Assembly: GCA_030632095.1 (NCBI GenBank)
Contig: DAOVJU010000167.1
Span: forward strand, 1 to 7,290
Length of the DNA stretch: 7,290 nt
From: Chlorobiota bacterium
Lineage (GTDB): Bacteria > Bacteroidota > Bacteroidia > Bacteroidales > B39-G9
Direction: 5' to 3'
Of this stretch, positions 1 to 5,635 are shown in pieces; the first letter of the stretch is position 1; each line of letters begins with the position of its first letter. The position numbers and the translations under genes were made by a program. The notes below the pieces were generated by a model. The model saw nothing but the letters and a program-made list of their open reading frames with translations, was not told where the DNA came from and made no database searches.

Positions 1-653
1 CAAATGTTGCCAACGGTACAAACCGAATAGCCATTCTTCTGCAAAATGTTGTGGCTATTGGAAGTTTTAAACAGCAAAAAGCAGTTAACTTTAAGGATGG
101 TATCTGGCTTACCATTCCTGCAGTTATTGGTTCGTTGATAGGGGCAAATCTGGCTATAAGCCTGAATGAAGAAATAATGACCAAAACCATTGGGGGTTTA
201 CTGATTTTTATGTTTTTCATAATTCTTTATAAGCCAGACAAATGGATTAAAGGCCAGGCCGGACTGGTAAAATCCAAGCCTGGTATTTTACAAATAGCAA
301 TCTTCTTTTTAATTGGTCTTTATGGCGGATTTATACAAGCAGGTGTTGGGTTTTTCCTGCTCGCGGGATTAGTGCTAAGTGCCGGATTTGATTTGGTTAA
401 AGCCAATGTAATAAAATTGCTTATCGTTCTTATTTATACCCCATTTGCATTGATTGTTTTCATGGTCAATAAACAGGTTGATTATAAAGCCGGATTGATT
501 TTAGCGGTTGGAAACATGCTTGGTGCTTTTGTTGCAAGCAGGTTAGCAGTCAGTTGGGGGCCTCAATTTGTGCGCTATATACTTCTTGTGATTGTGTTCT
601 TTGCTGCTTTAAAATTAGTTGGAATTATTGATTGGATTATTGCAATGTTTTAA
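1..653 (+). CDS. Sulfite exporter TauE/SafE family permease, 3' part (5' end outside window)
   Basis: Polytopic inner-membrane protein of the TauE/SafE (DUF81) family, whose members are thought to export small sulfur-containing or organic anions; the substrate here cannot be told. The frame is open to the left edge: codons from base 3 read NVANGTNRIAILLQNVV, the Asn/Gly/Arg-rich conserved stretch ending the first half-repeat of this family. The GTG at 51 is therefore internal and not a start. About six hydrophobic segments follow, at roughly 108-170, 186-228, 285-380, 408-468, 483-555 and 570-645. The second half-repeat opens with GLYGGFIQAGVGFFLLAG (about 318-371), the Gly-rich family signature. 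About 216 residues are visible of a family usually near 250, so only the first segments are missing. The gene converges on the minus-strand HNH-like gene, and a stem-loop starts 2 bases after the stop. Family call is secure; substrate unknown. Confidence 0.88.
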   Translation, partial: NVANGTNRIAILLQNVVAIGSFKQQKAVNFKDGIWLTIPAVIGSLIGANLAISLNEEIMTKTIGGLLIFMFFIILYKPDKWIKGQAGLVKSKPGILQIAIFFLIGLYGGFIQAGVGFFLLAGLVLSAGFDLVKANVIKLLIVLIYTPFALIVFMVNKQVDYKAGLILAVGNMLGAFVASRLAVSWGPQFVRYILLVIVFFAALKLVGIIDWIIAMF

Positions 654-655
654 CT

Positions 656-716
656 GTTTCAAGTTTAAGGTTTCCTCACTCATTACTTACACAACCTGAA
701 ACCTGTAACTTGAAAC
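656..716. repeat. Heptad-built stem-loop, copy 1 (between convergent genes)
   Basis: The left arm 656-674 (gtttcaagtttaaggtttc) pairs with the right arm 698-716 (gaaacctgtaacttgaaac) at 17 of 19 positions around a 23-base loop. With one G-T type pair it extends outward to 652-720. The arms consist of GTT-led 7-bp units: GTTTCAA, GTTTAAG, then GTTTC. It begins 2 bases after the permease stop and lies downstream of the minus-strand gene ending at 782, so it could stop or protect transcripts from both sides. There is no U-tract, so it is not a classical intrinsic terminator. The bottom-strand loop segment GTTGTGT is shared with the copies near 1463 and 7041. Confidence 0.7.
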
Positions 717-747
717 GGTTTCAATGAAATTCTGAAGTTACAACTTA

Positions 748-765
748 TTCTATTCCAAAATAGAA
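748..765 (-). other. Small conserved hairpin downstream of first HNH-like gene
   Basis: Perfect 7-bp inverted repeat ttctatt (748-754) and aatagaa (759-765) with a 4-base loop, 16 bases after the stop codon of the minus-strand gene. The same structure, 6 of 7 pairs intact, occurs at 1531-1548 after the second paralogue, and the bases between stop and hairpin are also similar in the two copies. No T-run follows on the minus strand, so a role in transcript 3'-end stability is only inferred. Confidence 0.45.
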
Positions 766-781
766 CCATAAAGGTATCAAT

Positions 782-1354
782 TTAATCAATTTTAACATGT
801 CCCCAGTTTTCACCCCGCCTGATTCTTTTCAGTTGTGTATGTGAGATTCCAAATTCTTTTGCAATTTTATAAAATGGATTTTTACTTCTTTTAAGCTTCA
901 TTTTTAAGCGTATTACTTCAGTTTCAGTTAATTTGAAGCTTTTACTTTTTTTCGGTTTATTGTGATGTGCGTCTATGACATATGGATTTTTTCTACTATG
1001 AAGCCTTAACTCTTCGGGTGTTACCCATCTTAAATTTCTAAAATGATTGTCAGCTTTCTCAAAATTCAGATGTATTACAAATTTATGCTCTTCACTGGGC
1101 CTGTTACAAAATGCTTCAGCTACAAGCTTGTGAATGCATCTTGATGTATTATGCCGCCATCCTCTGTTTGTTTTAAAACCCGTAAAGTACGGATAACCAT
1201 GAATTATGGTATTATTTAAAACTTTCCAGCCATTTAATTCCTTTCTATAATCTCTGATCCTACCGTAATTAGAAACTTCATATTTTTCACCATCCCTTAT
1301 ACCTTCAAAAATAACAGGCTTCCATTCTTCATTGAAATAATGTTTTTCTCCCAT
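782..1354 (-). CDS. NUMOD4/HNH-like protein with C-terminal helix-turn-helix, paralogue A
   Basis: 190 aa, soluble, no signal peptide. Residues 9-35 (EEWKPV...YEVSNYGRIR) match the NUMOD4 motif found at the N-terminus of many HNH homing endonucleases. Residues 74-112 follow the HNH_3 pattern: HKLVAEAF with H75, then VIHLNF with H95, then DN..NLRWVT with N103 and N107. The usual 'NHID/DHID' core reads IHLN, so the residue before the His and the Asp after it are both replaced. Residues 141-190 (KLTETEVIRLK... IAKEFGISHTQLKRIRRG) look like a helix-turn-helix, ending GENWGHVKID. No intron or intein surrounds it, so it is free-standing. Start ATG at 1354 fits the start of the homologous region and gives exactly the length of its paralogue; no Shine-Dalgarno is seen. 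About 61% identical, without gaps, to the next gene. DNA binding is likely; nuclease activity is uncertain and the biological role unknown. Confidence 0.82.
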   Translation of the reverse strand: MGEKHYFNEEWKPVIFEGIRDGEKYEVSNYGRIRDYRKELNGWKVLNNTIIHGYPYFTGFKTNRGWRHNTSRCIHKLVAEAFCNRPSEEHKFVIHLNFEKADNHFRNLRWVTPEELRLHSRKNPYVIDAHHNKPKKSKSFKLTETEVIRLKMKLKRSKNPFYKIAKEFGISHTQLKRIRRGENWGHVKID

Positions 1355-1406
1355 GATTAAATGAGCATTAAAATTTATAATTTTGATTTATCACTCTAAT
1401 TAAATA

Positions 1407-1499
1407 GTTCAAAGTTTCAAGTTCAAAGTTCAAGGTTTCCTGTCACTTAACTCTCTCTCAATACACACAACTTGAAACCTGTAACTTGTAACTTGAAAC
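1407..1499. repeat. Heptad-built stem-loop, copy 2 (between the HNH-like paralogues)
   Basis: GTT-led heptamers begin at 1407, 1414, 1421, 1428 and 1435. The arm 1414-1439 pairs with 1474-1499 at 22 of 26 positions around a 34-base loop. Compared with the copy at 656-716, each arm is longer by exactly one 7-bp unit. The mismatches fall at the same place in each unit (GTTCAA on one side against GTTACA on the other). It lies downstream of the second paralogue and upstream of the first, so it is expected in the 3' region of one transcript and possibly the 5' region of the next. Confidence 0.7.
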
Positions 1500-1530
1500 T
1501 GATACAATGAAATGCAACAGTTATAATTCA

Positions 1531-1548
1531 TTCTAATCTAAAATAGAA
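1531..1548 (-). other. Small conserved hairpin downstream of second HNH-like gene
   Basis: Arms ttctaat (1531-1537) and aatagaa (1542-1548) pair at 6 of 7 positions around a 4-base loop, 16 bases after the stop of the minus-strand gene. It is the counterpart of 748-765, at the same distance from the stop, which shows that the 3' flank was duplicated with the gene. Confidence 0.4.
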
Positions 1549-1564
1549 CCCAATCGGTATCAAC

Positions 1565-2137
1565 TTAATCAATTTTAACATGTCCCCAATTCTCACCGGA
1601 ACGTATCCTGTTCAATTGTGTATGGGTTATTCCAAACTCTTTGGCAATTTTATATAATGGGTTTTTCCCTCTTTTTAGTTTCTTTTTCAGGCGTATTACT
1701 TGTGTCTCGGTTAATTTTGCACTCCTGGGGTTCCCATTTTTATCAAACCTGGATGCAATAACATGTGGGTTTTTTCTGTTGTGCCTGTTTAAATCTTCTT
1801 GTGTTACCCATTTTAAATTTATGTAATAATTATCACGTTTATCAAAGTTTAAATGAGTAACAAATTTATGCTCTTCACCAGATTTATTACAAAAGCATTC
1901 AGCTACCAGTCTATGTACCGGCTTATTGATTTTATGCCTCCATCCTTTATTTGATTTAAACCAGGTGAAGTATTCATATCCGTTTGCAAGAGAATTCTTA
2001 TAGATTTTCCATTCCTGCAAATCTTTTTTGAAATATCTTACTCTTCCGTAATTAGATATTTCGTAAAGTTCACCTTCCTTTAAACCTTCAATTCTAACTG
2101 GTTTCCACTTCTCTCTTAAATACTTTCTATCTTCCAT
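1565..2137 (-). CDS. NUMOD4/HNH-like protein with C-terminal helix-turn-helix, paralogue B
   Basis: 190 aa, colinear with paralogue A without a gap; about 116 of 190 residues are identical by hand count. NUMOD4-like segment at residues 10-35 (KWKPV...YEISNYGRVR). HNH-like segment at 74-112: HRLVAECF with H75, VTHLNF with H95, DN..NLKWVT with N103 and N107. As in A, the residue before H95 is not Asp/Asn (Thr here, Ile in A) and the following Asp is Asn. The C-terminal HTH-like segment (141-190) is 43 of 50 identical to A, while residues 1-140 are only 73 of 140 identical. Start ATG 2137 is supported by equal length and alignment with A; the upstream bases are AT-rich without a Shine-Dalgarno. 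It is divergent from the TonB-dependent receptor, sharing the spacer 2138-2518, and may be co-transcribed with A across a 210-bp gap containing the stem-loop. Function unknown; DNA binding inferred. Confidence 0.82.
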   Translation of the reverse strand: MEDRKYLREKWKPVRIEGLKEGELYEISNYGRVRYFKKDLQEWKIYKNSLANGYEYFTWFKSNKGWRHKINKPVHRLVAECFCNKSGEEHKFVTHLNFDKRDNYYINLKWVTQEDLNRHNRKNPHVIASRFDKNGNPRSAKLTETQVIRLKKKLKRGKNPLYKIAKEFGITHTQLNRIRSGENWGHVKID

Positions 2138-2281
2138 TTGTAAAAGTTTAAATCGAAAACTTAATAAATATATGATTTTATTGAAATATATCTTACGGCG
2201 ACAGTAAATCAGAACAATTTAACAATCAGTGTTATCTATATAAACACAAAATTAAATCTTTTATAAAAATACATAATTATT

Positions 2282-2295
2282 TTGTTTATAAACAA
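2282..2295. promoter_or_regulatory. 14-bp perfect palindrome, possible operator
   Basis: ttgtttataaacaa reads the same on both strands. It sits between the divergent HNH-like gene and the receptor gene, about 145 bp from the first and 225 bp from the receptor's preferred TTG. The symmetry suits a dimeric regulator, but AT-rich DNA makes chance palindromes more frequent and no second copy is seen in the window. Confidence 0.3.
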
Positions 2296-2430
2296 CAAAT
2301 TAGGCCATTTTAAACTTTCCGATATTTTCAATTTCACTGATAAATATCTTATATTAGATTAACAATATTGATTTATGCTATTACTTTATAAAATCATTAG
2401 AAAAAAAGCATTTAAGTCAGAAATGAAAAC

Positions 2431-2465
2431 AATATCCAATATCCAGTATCCAACATCTAATATCT
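2431..2465 (+). repeat. Heptad array, AATATCC type (5 units)
   Basis: Five consecutive 7-bp units: aatatcc, aatatcc, agtatcc, aacatct, aatatct. The period of 7 shifts the reading frame at each unit, which is unusual inside a protein-coding region and argues that this stretch is non-coding leader of the receptor gene rather than part of its N-terminus. The motif differs from the GTT heptads elsewhere in the window but has the same period. Confidence 0.7.
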
Positions 2466-2502
2466 TTTTGATTGTAGCCTTATGCTACGTTAGGAATTAT
2501 AT

Positions 2503-2521
2503 AAGGATACTTGTAGCATTG
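2503..2521 (+). promoter_or_regulatory. Candidate ribosome binding site and TTG start of the receptor
   Basis: aagga at 2503-2507 lies 11 bases before the TTG at 2519-2521. Translation from this TTG begins directly with a short signal peptide (M/LKFGIVLLITFITCSLSA). ATG 2375 and ATG 2423 are in frame but would place the heptad array and a second hydrophobic stretch ahead of the signal sequence. TTG starts and Shine-Dalgarno sites are both uncommon in Bacteroidota, so the choice rests mainly on the signal peptide. Confidence 0.45.
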
Positions 2522-4771
2522 AAATTTGGCATTGTATTGCTCATTACATTTATTACTTGCTCATTATCTGCTCAAAACGCATATGTAAAGGGGACAGTGA
2601 GTGATTCGGGATCTTCTGAAAAATTAGCAGGGGCAAGTGTTGTGAATTCAAAAAAAACGGGAGTAGTTACCGATTCAAAAGGTGAATATTTATTAAAGAT
2701 AACAGTTACTGATACATTGACATTTAGTTTTTTAGGTTATCATGAATATGTTAAAACAGTTAATGTAAAAAGTAATGATACTTTGGTATTAAATGTAGTT
2801 TTAAAGCAGAAGTCTGAAAAATTAAGTGAAGTTGTAGTTAGTGAGGGGAAATATGAACAAAAAATATCGGAGGTTACTGTTTCGATGAATATCATCAAAC
2901 CATATTTAATTGAAAATAATAATGAGACAAACCTGGAATCTGTATTGACTAAAATACCTGGAATCGAGATAATGGACGGGCAACCGAGTATCAGGGGAGG
3001 CAGTGGATATAGTTACGGGGCAGGCAGCAGGGTATTGTTATTATTGAACGATTTACCCTTATTAAGTGCTGACGCAGGTGATATAAAGTGGAATTTTTTG
3101 CCGCTTGAGAATGTTGCACAGATCGAAATTATTAAAGGTGCATCATCTGTTTTGTTTGGTTCTTCTGCTTTGAATGGAGTTGTGAATTTCAGAACAGCAT
3201 TTGCTAAATCAGTTCCGGAAACAAAATCAAGCATAATAGCCGGTTTTTATCTGAAACCCGAAAGGAAAGAGCTTATCTGGTGGGAAAGCCCACGCTTTTA
3301 TTATGGAATTAATTGCTTACACTCGCAGAAGATTAAAAATTCTGATATAATAATTAGTGGTGATTATTTTAATGATAAAGGATACCGGGAAAATGAGTAT
3401 GAAAAAAGGGCGAGATTTAACCTTAACTATCTTCATCGCGATTCAGGGATTAAAGGATTATCATATGGAGTAAATTCAATCTTAATGAATCTGGATAAAA
3501 TAGATTTCTTTATATGGCAGGATGCAGATTCTGGGGCTTATAAGCAAAATGTTGATGCAATTTCTGAATTATCCGGTGTTCGATTATCTGTTGACCCTTT
3601 TATTAATTATTACACCTTAAATGGAATAAAACATAATTTAAAATCGCGATACTTTTATGTAAATAATTCTTATAAAACCGATACAGGTAAAAACAGTACA
3701 GCACAGTCGTTGTTTATTGAGTATAAATTCTTTAAAAAGTTTGCAAATAAACTAAATTTAGTGACTGGATTTTCTGAAAAGATATCAAATATCAAAGCAG
3801 AACTTTATGATAATCATCAGAGCAATGAATTATCTTTTTATGCTCAATTGAATAAGCAGTTTCTAAGCAGGCTAAAGATTCTTTTTGGATTTAGGGTAGA
3901 ACAATTTTTTCTTGACGGTAAAAAGGAGAATTTTCAGCCAATTTTCAGATCAGGATTGAATTACCAACTGTTTGAATATACATTTTTAAGAGCTTCATTT
4001 GGCCAGGGATATCGATATCCTTCAATTGCTGAAAAATATACATCAGTAAGTGTTGGTTCATTAAATATATTACCAAATCCTGATCTAAAACCAGAAAAGG
4101 GTTGGAGTGCTGAAGCGGCTATTATGCAAAATTTTGAAATCAATAATTTGTTAATGAATTTTGATATAGCAGTTTTTGTTTCCCGATACAGAAACATGAT
4201 GGAATTCAAGTATGATCTGCATCTTCCTCCTGGAATTTCACCAAGCTCAGAGTATCTAGGTTTTAAGGCATTCAATGTGAATAATACACGAATTACCGGA
4301 ATTGATCTAAGCTGGAAAGCGAGTAGAAATTTTGGAGATTTGGCTGTACAATTTCAAACAGGATATACAACTACAAAACCAATTAATATGGATTATGATA
4401 ATGATAGCATTAAGAATGGTGAAATTTTAAAGTACCGACATCTGAATATTTTCAAATCAGATATTGAATTTGCTTTCAACAAAGTATCTTTTGGAGTGTA
4501 TTTTTCACATCACAGCAAAATGATAAATATTGACTCAGTTTTCCTTGAACCTATTATCGGTACTATCATGATTTTACCAGGATTTGATACTTATTGGGAA
4601 ACATATAATAAACCATTCGCAATTTTGGATTTCAGATTTGTTTTCAAAGTTTCAACAATATCTACTTTTACCTTAAACCTTAAAAACGCGTTAAATAAAG
4701 AATACATGATCCGTCCGGGTGACATTGGCCCGCCTCGTTCACTTTCTTTGAAATACTCTTTAAAAATTTAA
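2519..4771 (+). CDS. TonB-dependent outer-membrane receptor with carboxypeptidase-regulatory-like N-terminal domain
   Basis: Outer-membrane active-transport receptor, 750 aa from TTG 2519; it would be 798 aa from ATG 2375 or 782 aa from ATG 2423. Numbered from 2519: signal peptide 1-18, with cleavage likely in SLSA|QN. A carboxypeptidase-regulatory-like beta-sandwich spans about 20-97 (KGTVSD...LAGASV...TDSKGEYLL...FLGYHEY). The plug domain is about 115-227, with VLTKIPGIEIMDGQPSIRGG, the LLLLNDLPL strand and IEIIKGASSVLFGSSALNGV, all classical TonB receptor plug motifs. The rest, about 230-750, is the 22-strand-type barrel, including the RASFGQGYRYPSIAEKY and NVNNTRITGIDLSW segments common in siderophore/vitamin-type receptors. 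It ends LNLKNALNKEYMIRPGDIGP...LKYSLKI. No SusD-like partner is adjacent, so it is not an evident SusC of a polysaccharide locus. Substrate unknown. The tonB and exbD genes about 0.9 kb downstream encode parts of the energising machinery but lie on the opposite strand. Confidence 0.9.
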   Translation: MKFGIVLLITFITCSLSAQNAYVKGTVSDSGSSEKLAGASVVNSKKTGVVTDSKGEYLLKITVTDTLTFSFLGYHEYVKTVNVKSNDTLVLNVVLKQKSEKLSEVVVSEGKYEQKISEVTVSMNIIKPYLIENNNETNLESVLTKIPGIEIMDGQPSIRGGSGYSYGAGSRVLLLLNDLPLLSADAGDIKWNFLPLENVAQIEIIKGASSVLFGSSALNGVVNFRTAFAKSVPETKSSIIAGFYLKPERKELIWWESPRFYYGINCLHSQKIKNSDIIISGDYFNDKGYRENEYEKRARFNLNYLHRDSGIKGLSYGVNSILMNLDKIDFFIWQDADSGAYKQNVDAISELSGVRLSVDPFINYYTLNGIKHNLKSRYFYVNNSYKTDTGKNSTAQSLFIEYKFFKKFANKLNLVTGFSEKISNIKAELYDNHQSNELSFYAQLNKQFLSRLKILFGFRVEQFFLDGKKENFQPIFRSGLNYQLFEYTFLRASFGQGYRYPSIAEKYTSVSVGSLNILPNPDLKPEKGWSAEAAIMQNFEINNLLMNFDIAVFVSRYRNMMEFKYDLHLPPGISPSSEYLGFKAFNVNNTRITGIDLSWKASRNFGDLAVQFQTGYTTTKPINMDYDNDSIKNGEILKYRHLNIFKSDIEFAFNKVSFGVYFSHHSKMINIDSVFLEPIIGTIMILPGFDTYWETYNKPFAILDFRFVFKVSTISTFTLNLKNALNKEYMIRPGDIGPPRSLSLKYSLKI

Positions 4772-4798
4772 ATTGTAATAACTGCTATGACTTAAATG

Positions 4799-5548
4799 TC
4801 AATTAATTTTAACAAGCTTTTCTGTTAAGAAATACTTATCATTTTTCAACAGTAAAAAATAGATACCTTCAGCTATTATTTCACCTTCAATTTCAATCGC
4901 ATTATTGCCTTGATGATATTCTATAAACTCACTGAATACCAATTTTCCACAATAATCAATAATATTCAATTCAGCTTTACCATAGATTTTTGAATAGAAG
5001 CTAATTAGAGTTGAGACATTGAATGGATTTGGTGAAACAGTGAAATTTGTGAGATCCTTATTTTCATATTCATTTATACCGGAAGATAATATTGTGATAG
5101 TTAGCGAAGTATCATCAATCTGTTCTGGAAATGCAGTTGGAGTCCCATTGACATCAATAAATGGAATGACATGTATGCTCAGACTGAATATACCCTGTGA
5201 AGTTGGAGTTCCGCTAAGTAATATGCAATATGCAGTATCTGCATAGAATTCTTCAGCATTTGCTTCATAAGTTAATCCGGGAGGCAGGTTTTCAATTGTA
5301 TCAATCACAATTTTAACAATATCAACAGTACCAATAATCCCCAGGTCAGCTTCGTATGGAGGAATAATTGTAACAACTTGTTCATACGGTTGCCAGGTTG
5401 CACCATCAGGTAAATCAAGCGGACATATTTGCCCAGGATCAGCAGTGTCAATACAATTAATTATGTCAGGTTCACATTGTGCAAGCACATAATTCTGAAA
5501 TCCGGCGATAATTGAAATTACAGTCAAAAGAACGATTAGTTTTTTCAT
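4799..5548 (-). CDS. Secreted protein with Ig-like region and T9SS type A C-terminal sorting domain
   Basis: 249 aa. Signal peptide 1-23 (MKKLIVLLTVISIIAGFQNY, then VLA|QC), exported by Sec. The mature N-terminus is Cys-containing (C25, C32, C42) with CIDTADPGQICP and LPDG. Residues about 52-152 look like a putative Ig/cadherin-like fold: YEQVVTIIPP, then ENLPPGLTYE, then LLSGTPTSQGIFSLSIHV, the 'LPPGL...SGTPT..G' pattern of He_PIG-type domains. Residues 164-249 are a type A sorting domain: SPNPFNVST, a central beta strand set, and EGIYFLLLKNDKYFLTEKLVKI. Such domains send proteins through the type IX system and are normally removed at the cell surface. No catalytic domain is visible, so a surface or matrix role is inferred only. 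It is convergent with the receptor (27 bp between stops) and 87 bp downstream of tonB on the same strand; its AT-rich leader and T-run suggest its own promoter. Confidence 0.85.
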   Translation of the reverse strand: MKKLIVLLTVISIIAGFQNYVLAQCEPDIINCIDTADPGQICPLDLPDGATWQPYEQVVTIIPPYEADLGIIGTVDIVKIVIDTIENLPPGLTYEANAEEFYADTAYCILLSGTPTSQGIFSLSIHVIPFIDVNGTPTAFPEQIDDTSLTITILSSGINEYENKDLTNFTVSPNPFNVSTLISFYSKIYGKAELNIIDYCGKLVFSEFIEYHQGNNAIEIEGEIIAEGIYFLLLKNDKYFLTEKLVKIN

Positions 5549-5615
5549 TTTTTCAGATAAATTGATTAATTATTCAATATACAAAAAAAAAGATAAACAG
5601 ATGAGGTGGAAAAAT

Positions 5616-5628
5616 AAAAAAAAAGGTT
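5616..5628 (-). terminator. Possible weak terminator after tonB (T-run)
   Basis: On the minus strand a run of nine T starts 11 bases after the tonB stop, preceded by aggctaaacct, whose AGG/CCT arms give only a 3-bp stem. The U-tract position is right for tonB operon termination, but the stem is too short for a confident intrinsic terminator; the run may simply belong to the AT-rich leader of the next gene. Confidence 0.2.
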
Positions 5629-5635
5629 TAGCCTG

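Larger units (their letters stand above)
656..2137 (-). repeat. Tandem duplication of gene plus 3' stem-loop region (two units)
   Basis: Unit 1 covers about 656-1354 and unit 2 about 1414-2137 (1407 if the extra leading heptamer is counted). Both hold, in the same order, a heptad stem-loop, the bases tcaatgaaat or acaatgaaat, a small hairpin around aaaatagaacc, ggtatcaa, and a 190-codon minus-strand gene. Similarity fades upstream of each gene (1355-1406 against 2138 onward), so the duplicated block is gene plus downstream flank rather than gene plus promoter. The protein divergence (about 39% of residues) says the duplication is old, yet both frames are intact. Confidence 0.7.
2138..2518. 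other. Divergent intergenic region, 381 bp, very AT-rich
   Basis: This lies between the start of HNH-like paralogue B (-) and the preferred start of the TonB-dependent receptor (+), so it should hold both promoters. No convincing Bacteroidota promoter (TTTG, then TAnnTTTG about 19 bases on) could be picked out by eye; near-matches such as tattttg around 2278 are expected by chance in such AT-rich DNA. Supportable contents are a 14-bp palindrome (2282-2295), a heptad array (2431-2465) and short inverted repeats close to the receptor start (2474-2519). A frame joined to the receptor is open from ATG 2375, but its peptide does not look like a protein domain. Confidence 0.5.

Noticed and set aside
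51..53. GTG as the start codon of the TauE/SafE gene
   Set aside because: The frame is open to base 3 upstream and encodes the family-conserved NVANGTNRIAILLQ stretch, so the gene begins outside the window.
656..1499. CRISPR-like array from the repeated spacer elements
   Set aside because: Only short 7-bp units and two diverged stem-loops are present; there are no regular 25-40 bp repeats with unique spacers and no cas genes.
1641..1826. Plus-strand open frame of 61 codons within the second HNH-like gene
   Set aside because: It is antisense to a gene with clear domain matches and a paralogue, and its peptide is a low-complexity Phe/Leu/Cys shadow.
2138..2374. Bacteroidota-type promoter (TTTG, then TAnnTTTG)
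   Set aside because: Only imperfect matches were found, and AT-rich sequence gives many such by chance.
3013..4275. Minus-strand open frames at 3013-3234 and 3961-4275
   Set aside because: Both are antisense to conserved plug and barrel regions of the TonB-dependent receptor and show no domain features.
4772..4798. Bidirectional terminator between the receptor and the T9SS protein
   Set aside because: Only 4-5 bp complementary arms (for example tgac and gtca) and no T-run; not distinguishable from chance.
5019..5246. Plus-strand open frame antisense to the T9SS protein gene
   Set aside because: The minus-strand product has a signal peptide, Ig-like region and sorting domain; the plus frame has none.
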